Positions 17,829-26,665 of a stretch of DNA of 42,976 bases are shown in pieces. The translations under genes were made by a program, and so were the position numbers. Source of the DNA: an uncultured Bacteroidales bacterium (GTDB lineage: Bacteria; Bacteroidota; Bacteroidia; Bacteroidales; Marinilabiliaceae). How positions within the stretch are numbered: the stretch's first letter is position 1; every line of letters begins with the position of its first letter. The stretch covers positions 1 to 42,976 of the forward strand of contig CALAVC010000207.1 in NCBI GenBank assembly GCA_937892095.1. The letters run 5' to 3'. The notes beneath the pieces are model-generated. The model was not told where the DNA came from, made no database searches, and saw only the letters and a list, made by a program, of their open reading frames with translations.

Positions 17829-18935
17829 ATGCACCTAAACCAGCTCAACATAGTAAACTATCGAAACGTAGAGGCTGCCGAGGTACCACTATCGACAGGT
17901 ATAAACTGCTTCGTGGGGCGCAATGGTGCAGGCAAGACTAACCTGCTCGATGCCGTATACTACCTATCGTTTTGCAAGAGCATGACGGGGCTACCCGACT
18001 CACAAAACGTGCGCCACGAGCAACCATTTTTTGTTATTCAAGGACACTACGACCTCGACGGCGACCCCAACGAAATATATTGTGGCTTTAAGCCTGGGAG
18101 CAAGAAACAGTTCAAACGCAACAAAAAAGAATACCATAGGCTTGCAGAACACATTGGACTTCTGCCACTCGTCATCATTTCGCCACGCGACGAGACCCTA
18201 ATTGCCGAAGGTGGCGAAGCAAGACGCAAATACGCCGACAGCGTCATATCGCAATGCGACAGTGGTTACTTAGACCACCTAATGGCCTACGGCAAACTGC
18301 TTAGCCAACGCAATGCCTTGCTAAAACAAATGGGCGAAACGGGCGTTGGCACAAACACATCACTACTCGACATCCTCGACGAACAATTGTGCGAACACGC
18401 TATGCCAATAGCACAAAGTCGCCGGCACTTCGTAGAGTGGCTACGACCCGTAATCAATCAATATTATGCCGACATTGCCGGAGGCGCAGAGCAAGTAGAC
18501 ATTGCCTACAACACGTGCTTCGACCGCTATGACCTCTTGCAAGGATTGCACGACACACACACTCGCGACCTTGCGCTCGGCTACACGTCGCGTGGCATTC
18601 ACAAAGACGACATCGAGTTTAGCATGGGTGGCTACTCAATGAAGCGAGTAGGCTCACAAGGTCAGCGCAAAAGTTTTGTCATTGCACTCAAACTTGCTCA
18701 ATATCAATATCTTACCGAGCAAAAAAAAATGCGTCCGATACTTCTACTCGACGATGTCTTCGATAAGCTCGACGCACTGCGTGGCGACAGCCTGATTGAG
18801 TTAACAGCCTCAGAATCTTTCGACCAAATATTCATAACCGACACAGACTTGCAACGCCTCAAACGTGTGCTAAATCGTTCGGCAAAAGACCATAAAATTT
18901 TTGGTGTCGAAAATGGACAAGTAAATCTACAATAA
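17829..18935 (+). CDS. recF: DNA replication and repair protein RecF
   Basis: RecF is an SMC-like ATPase that, with RecO and RecR, loads RecA at gaps. The 368 residues include Walker A GRNGAGKTN at 30-38, the ABC-type signature GSQGQRKSF, and Walker B LLLDDVFDKLD. Start and length are standard (MHLNQLNIVNYRN). A nine-A run at 18721-18729, just before Walker B, encodes QKK and is a potential slippage point. It sits 11 bases after the nuclease gene and two bases before the DciA-like gene. The recF-DUF721 order is a common arrangement, although dnaA, dnaN and gyrB are absent here. Confidence 0.96.
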   Translation: MHLNQLNIVNYRNVEAAEVPLSTGINCFVGRNGAGKTNLLDAVYYLSFCKSMTGLPDSQNVRHEQPFFVIQGHYDLDGDPNEIYCGFKPGSKKQFKRNKKEYHRLAEHIGLLPLVIISPRDETLIAEGGEARRKYADSVISQCDSGYLDHLMAYGKLLSQRNALLKQMGETGVGTNTSLLDILDEQLCEHAMPIAQSRRHFVEWLRPVINQYYADIAGGAEQVDIAYNTCFDRYDLLQGLHDTHTRDLALGYTSRGIHKDDIEFSMGGYSMKRVGSQGQRKSFVIALKLAQYQYLTEQKKMRPILLLDDVFDKLDALRGDSLIELTASESFDQIFITDTDLQRLKRVLNRSAKDHKIFGVENGQVNLQ

Positions 18936-18937
18936 GT

Positions 18938-19237
18938 ATGTCAGACACTCGTTGGGATACATCGCACAAACTAAGTGAAGTGCTTAGTGAATATATGCGC
19001 GACAACGGCACAAACACTGCAATGTTGGAGCGTCGTGCTGCATCGCTATGGAACTATATCATGGGACCGACCATAACCAAAAACACAAATAGCGTCAGGG
19101 TGAAAGACGGCATAATGTACGTGAGGCTAAACTCAAGTATGGTACGCGCCGAACTATTTAACATGAAGGCTCGTATACTTGCCGAAATCAACAAGCAAGT
19201 GGGGCAAGAAGCCGTCAAAGACATTCGCTTCATGTAG
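18938..19237 (+). CDS. DUF721 / DciA-like protein
   Basis: A 99-residue protein with the DUF721 features: a helical N-terminus with LSEVLSEYMRD, then ERRAASLWNYIMGP and the KDGIMYVRLNSSMVRAEL sheet segment. The family includes DciA, which loads or controls the replicative helicase DnaB in bacteria lacking DnaC. Position directly after recF, with a two-base gap, supports a role in DNA replication. The function is inferred from the family and not proven here. Confidence 0.8.
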   Translation: MSDTRWDTSHKLSEVLSEYMRDNGTNTAMLERRAASLWNYIMGPTITKNTNSVRVKDGIMYVRLNSSMVRAELFNMKARILAEINKQVGQEAVKDIRFM

Positions 19238-19259
19238 GCAAACTTAACAGACACTTAAT

Positions 19260-19967
19260 ATGATAGACTACATATTTTCGCTTATCGACGAAAAGTGCAT
19301 AACAATAGGAAGCACAATATTAAGGCTCGCTTTAGGTCTTATTCTCGGTCTTTGCATCGGTGCAGAACGACAGATTCGCCGTCGAGATGCTGGGCTACGC
19401 ACTTTTACGCTTATATGCCTTGGCTCGACGTGTGCAGTCATAATATCCATCTGGATACCACAAATTTACCCAAACCTGCTCAACGGCGACCCCGGACGCA
19501 TTGCGGCACAAGTACTGACTGGCGTAGGCTTTTTGGGTGCAGGAGCCATTGTCAAAAGCAAAGGTGGCGTACAGGGTCTGACCACGGCAGCCTGCATTTG
19601 GCAGACATCAATCGTCGGAATGACAGCTGGTGCTGGGCTCTACGTGGGCGCAATTGTCCTGACCATAATGACTCTCTTTGTACTCGTAACAATGGAGCGC
19701 ATCGAACGCCTACTGAGCATTGACGGAGACAACTACATAATGACCATACGCATTTCGACGTCATCTCCAGACATCGAAGCACTGTTAAGAGCTGCCAATG
19801 TCGATGGCGTAAAGAAAATAAAAATAGACTCTGTGTCGATAGACAACGAGAGCGACGGAAGCAAACTGACTCTCAAACTGACTCTCAATAGCCGTGTGCG
19901 ACAGTCCGAACTCGTACACTCAGTAAGCACTGTCGGTGGCGTAAAATCGGTAAGCATGGTGGCATAA
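19260..19967 (+). CDS. MgtC/SapB family membrane protein
   Basis: A 235-residue inner-membrane protein with four or five N-terminal helices carrying the MgtC motifs: GLCIGAERQIRRRDAGLRTF, CLGSTCAV and TGVGFLGAGAIV. A cytoplasmic ACT-like domain of about 80 residues follows (from roughly IMTIRISTSS to the end). Family members have been linked to magnesium homeostasis and to F-type ATPase control in intracellular pathogens, but most relatives in free-living bacteria have no proven role. It follows the DciA-like gene by 22 bases and is probably the last gene of the gldA-recF unit, since gpmI has its own promoter. Confidence 0.88.
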   Translation: MIDYIFSLIDEKCITIGSTILRLALGLILGLCIGAERQIRRRDAGLRTFTLICLGSTCAVIISIWIPQIYPNLLNGDPGRIAAQVLTGVGFLGAGAIVKSKGGVQGLTTAACIWQTSIVGMTAGAGLYVGAIVLTIMTLFVLVTMERIERLLSIDGDNYIMTIRISTSSPDIEALLRAANVDGVKKIKIDSVSIDNESDGSKLTLKLTLNSRVRQSELVHSVSTVGGVKSVSMVA

Positions 19968-19996
19968 AATATATTATACACCACACTTAGAATTTG

Positions 19997-20004
19997 TATA
20001 TTTG
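19997..20004 (+). promoter_or_regulatory. Probable gpmI promoter -7 box
   Basis: TATATTTG matches the Bacteroidetes -7 consensus exactly, 38 bases before the gpmI ATG and in the short gap after mgtC. No good -33 box is visible. Confidence 0.55.
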
Positions 20005-20042
20005 CACCTCGTAACATAGTGATAAACACAACAATAACAACC

Positions 20043-21566
20043 ATGAGTAAGAAAGCTCTACTGATGATTCTCGACGGATGGGGAATTGGCGACAAACAAA
20101 AAGACGATGTAATATTTTGCACCCCCACCCCATATTGGGACTCTCTGATAAATAACTACCCCAATTCTCAGCTACAAGCAAGTGGCGAAAACGTTGGACT
20201 GCCCGACGGGCAAATGGGCAACTCTGAAGTAGGTCACCTCAACATTGGTGCTGGTCGCATTGTCTACCAAGACCTTGTTAAGATTAACCGCGCATGCGCC
20301 GATGGCTCAATAAGCAAAAACAAAGAAATTGTTGATGCATTCTCCTATGCCAAGCAAAGTGGCAAAAGCGTACACCTGATGGGTCTGACGTCAAATGGTG
20401 GCGTACACAGCTCGCTCGACCACCTTTTCAAGTTGTGCGACATTGCAAAGGAGTATGACATAAAGAACACTTTTGTCCACTGCTTTATGGACGGACGCGA
20501 CACCGACCCACATAGTGGCAAAGGCTTCATCGAACAACTCACAGCACACCTTGCCAAGACTACAGGCTCAATTGCCTCCATTGTCGGACGCTTCTATGCC
20601 ATGGACCGCGACAAGCGATGGGAACGCATAAAAGAAGCCTATGACCTGCTGACCGCTGGCGTAGGCAAGAAAGCTACCGACATGGTTGCCGCTATGCAAG
20701 AATCTTACGATGCCGACGTAACCGATGAGTTTATCAAGCCCATTAGCAACGCCAACGTAGACGGCACCATAAAGGAAGGCGACGTGGTCATCTTCTTCAA
20801 CTATCGCAACGACCGCGCCAAGGAGCTTACCATTGTCTTAACACAAGAAGACAAGCCAGAACAGGGCATGAAGACAATAGCCAACTTGCACTACTACTGC
20901 ATGACGCCCTACGACGCATCGTTTAAGGGTCTGCACATACTCTTCGACAAAGAGAACGTTGGCAACACACTGGGCGAATATCTTTCGACCAACAAAAAGA
21001 CTCAACTACACATAGCTGAAACTGAAAAATACGCCCACGTAACATTCTTCTTCAATGGTGGACGCGAGACTCCCTACGAAGGCGAAGAGCGCATACTCGT
21101 ACCCTCTCCCAAAGTGGCAACCTACGACCTCAAACCAGAGATGAGCGCATTCGAGGTAAAAGACAAGCTCGTAGCCGCCATTGGCGAACAGAAATATGAC
21201 TTCATTGTTGTCAACTATGCCAACGGCGACATGGTGGGGCACACTGGTGTTTATTCTGCAATAGAGAAAGCCGTTGTGGCCATCGACAAGTGCGTAGAAG
21301 AGACTGTAGAAGCTGCTAAAAGCAACGGATATGACGTGATAATAATTGCCGACCACGGCAATGCCGACCATGCACTCAACGCCGATGGCACACCCAACAC
21401 GGCACACTCGCTCAACCCTGTGCCATTCGTTGTCGTTACCGACCGCAAGATTAGCCAACCTCAAAATGGTGTGCTTGCCGACGTTGCGCCATCGCTACTG
21501 GCACTGATGGGGCTGAAACAACCATCAGACATGACTGGTAAAGTTCTGTTTGCAATAGCCGAATAA
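20043..21566 (+). CDS. gpmI: 2,3-bisphosphoglycerate-independent phosphoglycerate mutase
   Basis: The enzyme interconverts 3- and 2-phosphoglycerate in glycolysis using two manganese ions. Visible signatures are LLMILDGWGIGD at the N-terminus, MGNSEVGHLNIGAGRIVYQDL with the catalytic serine, HCFMDGRDTDP, FNYRNDRAKEL, and the C-terminal metal-binding IADHGNADHAL. The upstream frame is open to a GTG at 20019, but the ATG at 20043 gives the conserved MSKKALLMILDGWG start and 507 residues, so I chose it. It has its own promoter (19997-20004) and a strong terminator (21581-21619), making it a single-gene unit. Confidence 0.97.
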   Translation: MSKKALLMILDGWGIGDKQKDDVIFCTPTPYWDSLINNYPNSQLQASGENVGLPDGQMGNSEVGHLNIGAGRIVYQDLVKINRACADGSISKNKEIVDAFSYAKQSGKSVHLMGLTSNGGVHSSLDHLFKLCDIAKEYDIKNTFVHCFMDGRDTDPHSGKGFIEQLTAHLAKTTGSIASIVGRFYAMDRDKRWERIKEAYDLLTAGVGKKATDMVAAMQESYDADVTDEFIKPISNANVDGTIKEGDVVIFFNYRNDRAKELTIVLTQEDKPEQGMKTIANLHYYCMTPYDASFKGLHILFDKENVGNTLGEYLSTNKKTQLHIAETEKYAHVTFFFNGGRETPYEGEERILVPSPKVATYDLKPEMSAFEVKDKLVAAIGEQKYDFIVVNYANGDMVGHTGVYSAIEKAVVAIDKCVEETVEAAKSNGYDVIIIADHGNADHALNADGTPNTAHSLNPVPFVVVTDRKISQPQNGVLADVAPSLLALMGLKQPSDMTGKVLFAIAE

Positions 21567-21580
21567 GAAAAACAAACATT

Positions 21581-21619
21581 TGCGTCCTCTGCTTTTGCTC
21601 GGCAGGGGACGCATTTTTA
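21581..21619 (+). terminator. Rho-independent terminator after gpmI
   Basis: A 12-pair stem (21581-21592 with 21601-21612, one G-T pair) around a small loop is followed by ATTTTTAT. It lies 14 bases after the gpmI stop codon and 20 bases before the next start. Confidence 0.92.
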
Positions 21620-21638
21620 TACGCATTAGACAACACAG

Positions 21639-22652
21639 ATGAATTGCTCGCAGACCGACCGCACGCAGATAAAAGTGTCTCTTTGCGTGCCTGTCTACAA
21701 CGTTGAGCCGTTTATAGACAAGTGTGCTAGCTCGCTTTTCGCCCAAGACGTGACCGAACAAATAGAATATATTTTTGTCGATGACTGCTCAACAGACAAT
21801 AGCATTGCAACGCTGGAAAGACTTTTAGACGAGAATCCTGACCATAAGAAGAGGACAACAATTATCCGTCAAGAGCAAAACAAGGGACCACAAGCAGCAC
21901 GCCTCGAAGCCGTAAGAATAGCATGTGGGCAATATGTCTGCTTTTGCGACTCCGACGACTACGTGCAGCCCGACTACGTGTCGACAATGCTCAACGAGGC
22001 CACAGAAAAAGATGCAGACATCGTGTACTGCAACATAACGGAACTTTTTGCCAATGGCGACACCCAAAGTACGCATTACAGTCAGCTTACTCTGCAGAGC
22101 TACATTCGCAACGACCAATTTAGCTACATCTGTGGCAAGCTATACAAGCGAAGCATATTTGAAAGTGTTTGCACCGACAGGGAAATGCAATATTTTGAAG
22201 ACCGTATGACGACATTTCGACTGTTGCTCAAAGAGCCTAAAATAGCTTTTGTGGACAAACCTCTTTACATCTACGTGCGATATAACCCACAGAGCATGAC
22301 TGGGCACGCGAAGCTATCTCGTCGAGTGCCACAAGACCTCATGACATATTGGCAAAAAGTGGACGATTTGCTTCGAGAAAAAGGACTTACTGAAAAGTAT
22401 GAAGAAGACGTTGCCTACGCCAAGATTCGCGACAAAGCACACGTAATGCTCTTTTGTGGGAGCAACGAGATTAGAAAGAAATATGCCGACATCTTTGCAG
22501 AAGAAGAACGCCAACAAACTAAGAAGTTCTCAATTGGTCGACAATTAATGCTATGGGCAGTACGCAATAGGCTGTGGACTTTGTGTTATGCACAGCAAAA
22601 ACTTATGGACCTACGCAGACTAATGAGACAATTTAAAACGTCGAAACACTAA
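21639..22652 (+). CDS. Family 2 glycosyltransferase
   Basis: A cytoplasmic GT-A glycosyltransferase of 337 residues with no membrane helix. The nucleotide-sugar domain shows VSLCVPVYNVEPFI, IFVDDCSTDNS, and CDSDDYVQPDY (DxD region). The C-terminal part is basic and helical, as in enzymes that transfer the first sugars of surface glycans or modify capsular units. It starts after the gpmI terminator and is separated from lrgA by only three bases, so it probably heads an unusual unit with lrgAB. Donor and acceptor are not predictable. Confidence 0.85.
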   Translation: MNCSQTDRTQIKVSLCVPVYNVEPFIDKCASSLFAQDVTEQIEYIFVDDCSTDNSIATLERLLDENPDHKKRTTIIRQEQNKGPQAARLEAVRIACGQYVCFCDSDDYVQPDYVSTMLNEATEKDADIVYCNITELFANGDTQSTHYSQLTLQSYIRNDQFSYICGKLYKRSIFESVCTDREMQYFEDRMTTFRLLLKEPKIAFVDKPLYIYVRYNPQSMTGHAKLSRRVPQDLMTYWQKVDDLLREKGLTEKYEEDVAYAKIRDKAHVMLFCGSNEIRKKYADIFAEEERQQTKKFSIGRQLMLWAVRNRLWTLCYAQQKLMDLRRLMRQFKTSKH

Positions 22653-22655
22653 AAA

Positions 22656-23015
22656 ATGAAAATACTATATCAGTTTCTGATAATTTTGGGCTTCACCTTT
22701 GCAGGCGAAGCACTACATAGCATCATTCCACTACCGATACCAGCAGGAATATATGGCATAATCTTGCTTTTCGCTGCCTTGGAGACAAGGCTTATTCGCC
22801 AAGAGCAAATAAAGCAAGCCAGCAGTTTTTTAATTGAGGTAATGCCAATAATGTTCGTACCTGCCGCAGTAGGCTTGATAGACTCATGGGGAGCCGTAGG
22901 TCAAATGTGGCTACAATACTTGATTGCAACCATTGTAAGCACCTTTGTTGTAATGTGGGTTGCAGGCTATACAACACAAAAAATTGTGCGACGGAAAAAG
23001 AACAGCAACCGATGA
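22656..23015 (+). CDS. lrgA: CidA/LrgA family holin-like membrane protein
   Basis: A 119-residue protein with four hydrophobic helices and the family pattern LGFTFAGEALHSIIPLPIPAGIYGIILLF near the N-terminus and MPIMFVPAAVGLID in the middle. CidA/LrgA proteins act with LrgB/CidB in cell lysis control and in pyruvate or related organic-acid transport in Firmicutes. The role in Gram-negative Bacteroidetes is not settled. The stop overlaps the lrgB start by four bases (ATGA), the usual pairing. No LytTR-type regulator is adjacent. Confidence 0.9.
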   Translation: MKILYQFLIILGFTFAGEALHSIIPLPIPAGIYGIILLFAALETRLIRQEQIKQASSFLIEVMPIMFVPAAVGLIDSWGAVGQMWLQYLIATIVSTFVVMWVAGYTTQKIVRRKKNSNR

Positions 23016-23704
23016 AAGATTTTTTTTGCGACTCAGTATACTTTGGGGTATTACTGACTATAAGTGCCTACGGTGTTGGCAACCTACTCCACAAGCGTTT
23101 TAGTCATCCGCTGGTCAACCCTATGCTTATAGCCATAGCGTTGATTATAAGCCTACTGCTTGTTTTTTCTGTGCCATACGGAGCATACGCGACAGGTGCA
23201 AACCTCATAACTTATTTGCTCACGCCAGCCACGGTATGTTTGGCACTTCCGCTACATCAACAAATGACACTCCTTAGGAAAAATCATCGTGCGGTAATGG
23301 CTGGCATAATGGCTGGTGTGGTCAGTAGTTGCCTGACAATACTTACGCTTAGCATATTGATGAGATTCGACCATCAGACTTTCATAACGCTACTGCCCAA
23401 GTCGATAACGACAGCCATAGGCATGTGTGTGGCCGAAGAACTTGGAGGTTACGTATCGGTCGCTGTGGTGGTTATAGTGCTCACTGGGGTGCTCGGCAAC
23501 ATTTTTGCCGAACAATTTTTACGTCTCGTACATATCGACGAACCCATTGCACGAGGCATAGCCATAGGCTCGGCAAGTCATGCGGTCGGTACTGCACGTG
23601 CCATGGAAATGGGGGCTATAGAAGGAGCGATGAGTAGCCTTTCGATAGTGGTGTCGGGCGTGCTGACGGTCATCGTAGCACCATTTTTTGCCGAGCTTTG
23701 GTAG
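23012..23704 (+). CDS. lrgB: LrgB/CidB family membrane protein
   Basis: A 230-residue membrane protein with about seven helices, the partner of LrgA. Recognisable segments are NPMLIAIALII, ATVCLALPLHQQ, PKSITTAIGMCVAEELGG, GNIFAEQFLRL and GIAIGSASHAVGTARAMEMGAIEGAMSSL (shown in parts). The frame is open upstream inside lrgA, but the ATG at 23012 gives the family start and a four-base overlap with lrgA, so I chose it. The stop lies four bases from the stop of the opposing GH105 gene, with no terminator in between. Confidence 0.93.
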   Translation: MKDFFCDSVYFGVLLTISAYGVGNLLHKRFSHPLVNPMLIAIALIISLLLVFSVPYGAYATGANLITYLLTPATVCLALPLHQQMTLLRKNHRAVMAGIMAGVVSSCLTILTLSILMRFDHQTFITLLPKSITTAIGMCVAEELGGYVSVAVVVIVLTGVLGNIFAEQFLRLVHIDEPIARGIAIGSASHAVGTARAMEMGAIEGAMSSLSIVVSGVLTVIVAPFFAELW

Positions 23705-23708
23705 CTTT

Positions 23709-25022
23709 CTATTTTTCCATTTCGAGCGAAGCCCAAATGAAAGGTCCTACACCCTTGGCGTCGTTAGAACGGATGCGTTCACTAAGGTAGTACTTTACAG
23801 AGCCATCGCGACGGCGATTTTCCTTAGCTTTTGCCGTTGGATTTATGCGTTTCAGAGCGGACTCTACTTGTGGACTTATGCCTGGACCAAGTCCTGCAAC
23901 TTCGCAACCCCGCGTAAGAGATATTGTGCCGTCAGATTCTGTCTTTATGAATTGCTTAAGGACTGCCTTGTAGGACTTACGCCCAGCTTTTAAGTATTTT
24001 TTATCGACCCAACCCTTGTTGCCAGCTTTTAGCAAAGCATATGTAAACATACAAGAGCATGTAGACTCTAAGTAGTTGCCCTCAGCTTCGGGTGAGTCCA
24101 TAACCTGATACCAAACACCACTTTTCTTATCTTGCCAACGCAGTATGGCGTCGAAATCTTTGCGCAAAAGATCGATAAGTTCATTTCGGCGAGAATAGTT
24201 TTCGGGCATGGCATCTATCAGTTCGACAAGTGCCATGGTATACCATCCTTGTGCCCTACCCCAACAGTGTTGCGACAGACCTGTCTCTTTGTCGGCCCAA
24301 AACATGTTGCGATTCTCGTCGTAGGCGTGCCGGTTGAGCCCTGTTACGGGGTCGAGTGTACGCTTGTAGGTTATGGCAATTTGGTTTACGGCATCGTCAT
24401 ATATGTCTTTTGCCTTATCGGCCGACATTAGTCGACTTGCAGCTAAGGCTCTAAATGGAAGCCCCATAAATATGCCATCGAGCCACACTTGATAGGCATA
24501 GATGGCCTTGTGCCAAAAGACACTATCGCACACCGTACGTGGCTGACTGTCGAGCTGACGTAGCATTGTTTCTATGGCTATGCGATTTTTTGCTTCGGGC
24601 TTCTGATTGTACATCTGCAAGACGAAATGACCTGTGCGGATATTGTCAAGATTATAATCTTCGAGATTGTAACGAACAATGGTTCCGTCGGTCTGAATCA
24701 TGGTGTCGGTATACTGCACGAGATATTTCCAAAGAGAGTTGCCACCATAGCGCAAATAGGTATCGAGCATAGACTCCAATTCAATACCCATAACGTAGCT
24801 CCATTTGGGACGAACAGAGAAATCGAGCATGTACGATTCGGGGTTGCGCAACATCTCGGAGTAGGTCAGCCACTGCGAGTAGCATTTTTTTTGCTTCGCC
24901 TCTGCAAGCTTTTGCTTCACTTCGTTAATATCGTAGACTGCTTTGTCTGCCGAGCCTTGTGCCATAGCACAAACAAATGTAAGCGAAACGGCAAGCGTTA
25001 GGGCGAATATCTTGATTTTCAT
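23709..25022 (-). CDS. GH105 unsaturated glucuronyl/galacturonyl hydrolase, secreted
   Basis: A 437-residue alpha/alpha-toroid hydrolase of the GH88/GH105 group, acting on unsaturated uronic acid ends left by pectin or rhamnogalacturonan lyases. The signal peptide ends at about AMA/Q (residues 1-22). The catalytic aspartate lies in WLDGIFMGLPF, and HAYDENRNMFWADKETGLSQHCWGR-like substrate-pocket residues follow (GWYTMALVE after them). The C-terminal third has SCEVAGLGPG-type motifs. It is the last gene of an exoA-surE-GH105 run (24 bases after surE), an odd placement for a polysaccharide enzyme. A PL10 pectate lyase 3.6 kb away supports pectin as substrate. Exact linkage specificity is not known. 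Confidence 0.88.
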   Translation of the reverse strand: MKIKIFALTLAVSLTFVCAMAQGSADKAVYDINEVKQKLAEAKQKKCYSQWLTYSEMLRNPESYMLDFSVRPKWSYVMGIELESMLDTYLRYGGNSLWKYLVQYTDTMIQTDGTIVRYNLEDYNLDNIRTGHFVLQMYNQKPEAKNRIAIETMLRQLDSQPRTVCDSVFWHKAIYAYQVWLDGIFMGLPFRALAASRLMSADKAKDIYDDAVNQIAITYKRTLDPVTGLNRHAYDENRNMFWADKETGLSQHCWGRAQGWYTMALVELIDAMPENYSRRNELIDLLRKDFDAILRWQDKKSGVWYQVMDSPEAEGNYLESTCSCMFTYALLKAGNKGWVDKKYLKAGRKSYKAVLKQFIKTESDGTISLTRGCEVAGLGPGISPQVESALKRINPTAKAKENRRRDGSVKYYLSERIRSNDAKGVGPFIWASLEMEK

Positions 25023-25045
25023 TTCTATTTCTTCTTATGTAATAT

Positions 25046-25825
25046 TTACCACTCTATTTGTTCTAATCTTTTTAGCTGAGCATAATCGGTCACGTCGATT
25101 AGCAATGGGGTTATGGTGGCCACTTGTTGGCGCAATAGTGTCTCGTCGTTGTTGGACGATTGGCTATCGTCGCTAAGCACAAACGTACCTTCAAGCCAAT
25201 AGAGGCTCTGAGCGAATGGCGTAGTGAAGTGCGTAGGTTTTTCGACCCAATGCCCCAAGCCCATCGGAGCTACACGAAAACCATCTACTTTGCCAGCAGG
25301 GATGTTGACGTTGTAGAGCTTTGTGGAGCTACCGCTCTCGACTTCGGACAACAAAAAACTTATGACTTTACGCGCAACAATTTGCGCTTGTGAAAAATCG
25401 GCATCGTGATTACTATCGTCAAGACTCAGCGCACAACTTGTTATGCCGAGCAAAGCACCTTCGCGAGCAGCGCCAACAGTTCCTGAGTAGTGCACACTGA
25501 CCGATGTGTTTGGACCATGATTTATGCCAGACAAAACAAGTGCCGGGCGTCTTCCGACAAGTGCATGACACGCAAGCTTGACACAATCGACTGGCGTACC
25601 TTTGACTGCATAATAATTTTCGGGGAAACCATCGCTACGCACTTCGAGATTGTCGAGTATTGTTATGGAATGGCTTTTGGCGGAGTAGCTACCGTCAGGA
25701 GCAACTACAACAACGTCGGCAAATTCGGATGCCACTTCAGCAAGTGCATGTATGCCACGAGCTGCTATGCCATCGTCGTTGCTAATGAGGATAAGTGGGC
25801 GAAGACCTTGCATATTAGTCATCAA
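25046..25825 (-). CDS. surE: 5'/3'-nucleotidase SurE
   Basis: SurE dephosphorylates nucleoside monophosphates, using a divalent metal. The 259-residue protein has the N-terminal metal site SNDDGI, the serine-containing VAPDGSYSAKSHSIT loop and the metal-ligand asparagine in LSGINHGPNT. The start could be M1 or M5 (MQGLRPLILI). The ORF overlaps the 3' end of exoA by 11 bases, so the two are coupled. GH105 follows 23 bases downstream. Confidence 0.96.
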   Translation of the reverse strand: MMTNMQGLRPLILISNDDGIAARGIHALAEVASEFADVVVVAPDGSYSAKSHSITILDNLEVRSDGFPENYYAVKGTPVDCVKLACHALVGRRPALVLSGINHGPNTSVSVHYSGTVGAAREGALLGITSCALSLDDSNHDADFSQAQIVARKVISFLLSEVESGSSTKLYNVNIPAGKVDGFRVAPMGLGHWVEKPTHFTTPFAQSLYWLEGTFVLSDDSQSSNNDETLLRQQVATITPLLIDVTDYAQLKRLEQIEW

Positions 25826-26582
25826 ATGTAAGTGTAAGTTCTACGGGGCAATGGTCGGAACCAAATATTTCATTGTGTATTTCGGCTGTGTTAATTTTGT
25901 CTTTTAGTCGGTTGGAGACGACAAAATAGTCGATACGCCACCCTACATTGCGTTCGCGAGCTGCAGCACGATATGACCACCACGAATAGCGAACATCGTC
26001 GGGGTGAAGGTGTCGAAAACTATCGATAAAACCAGCGTTAAGCAACTGAGTAAATTTCTGTCTTTCTTCGGCCGTAAAGCCCGGATTACGTGTGTTAGTC
26101 GAAGGGTTGCGAAGGTCGATTTCTTGGTGAGCCACGTTCATGTCGCCACAAACGACAACTGGCTTTTGTTTGTCGAGACGGCTAATGTATGAGAGAAAAT
26201 CATCTTCCCACGTCATGCGATAGTCGAGCCGACGGAGACCATCTTGCGAATTGGGCACATAGACGTTGACTAAGAAAAACTCAGGCATTTCGAGAGTCAA
26301 CACACGTCCTTCGTGATTGTGAATGTCGGCATCAAGACCCTTGCTGACCGAAAGTGGTTCATGACGAGTAAAAATGGCAGTGCCTGAATATCCTTTTTTT
26401 TCTGCCGACGACCAATAAGACTTATATCCACTAAACGAAATGTCGAGTTGACCTTCTTGCATTTTGGTCTCTTGCAATGAGAAAAAATCGGCATTGAGAG
26501 CTTCAAACGTGTCTGCAAATCCTTTACCGACACAAGCACGAAGTCCGTTGACGTTCCACGAGATAAATTTATAAGTCTTCAT
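25815..26582 (-). CDS. xth: Exodeoxyribonuclease III / AP endonuclease
   Basis: A 255-residue ExoA/Xth-type enzyme that cleaves abasic sites and trims 3' ends in base-excision repair. Active-site motifs are all present: ISWNVNGLRA, LQETKM, VYVPNSQDG..RLDYR, CGDMNVAH, WRIDYFV and GSDHCPV (the D-H pair). Start MKTYKFISWNVNG is standard. A promoter with a TTTG -33 box and a TAACTTAG -7 box lies just upstream. It heads the exoA-surE-GH105 unit. Confidence 0.96.
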   Translation of the reverse strand: MKTYKFISWNVNGLRACVGKGFADTFEALNADFFSLQETKMQEGQLDISFSGYKSYWSSAEKKGYSGTAIFTRHEPLSVSKGLDADIHNHEGRVLTLEMPEFFLVNVYVPNSQDGLRRLDYRMTWEDDFLSYISRLDKQKPVVVCGDMNVAHQEIDLRNPSTNTRNPGFTAEERQKFTQLLNAGFIDSFRHLHPDDVRYSWWSYRAAARERNVGWRIDYFVVSNRLKDKINTAEIHNEIFGSDHCPVELTLTFDD

Positions 26583-26601
26583 ACACTACTATTTCGGTTA
26601 A

Positions 26602-26633
26602 CTAAGTTAGTTAATATTTTAACAGAATTCAAA
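26602..26633 (-). promoter_or_regulatory. Promoter of the exoA-surE-GH105 unit
   Basis: On the minus strand TTTG (26630-26633) and TAACTTAG (26602-26609) are separated by 20 bases, the spacing expected for the Bacteroidetes housekeeping sigma factor. The -7 box has one mismatch to TAnnTTTG. It ends 19 bases before the exoA start codon. Confidence 0.6.
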
Positions 26634-26665
26634 CGGGCACGACACTCATACGACAACGCAAAACA

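Noticed and set aside
19866..19890. Direct repeat of about 12 bases in mgtC.
   Set aside because: It encodes the repeated residues KLTL in a beta strand and has only two copies; there is no sign of a variable repeat.
22886..23011. Longer N-terminus of LrgB starting inside lrgA.
   Set aside because: The extension overlaps lrgA in another frame. The ATG at 23012 gives the family start and the usual four-base overlap.
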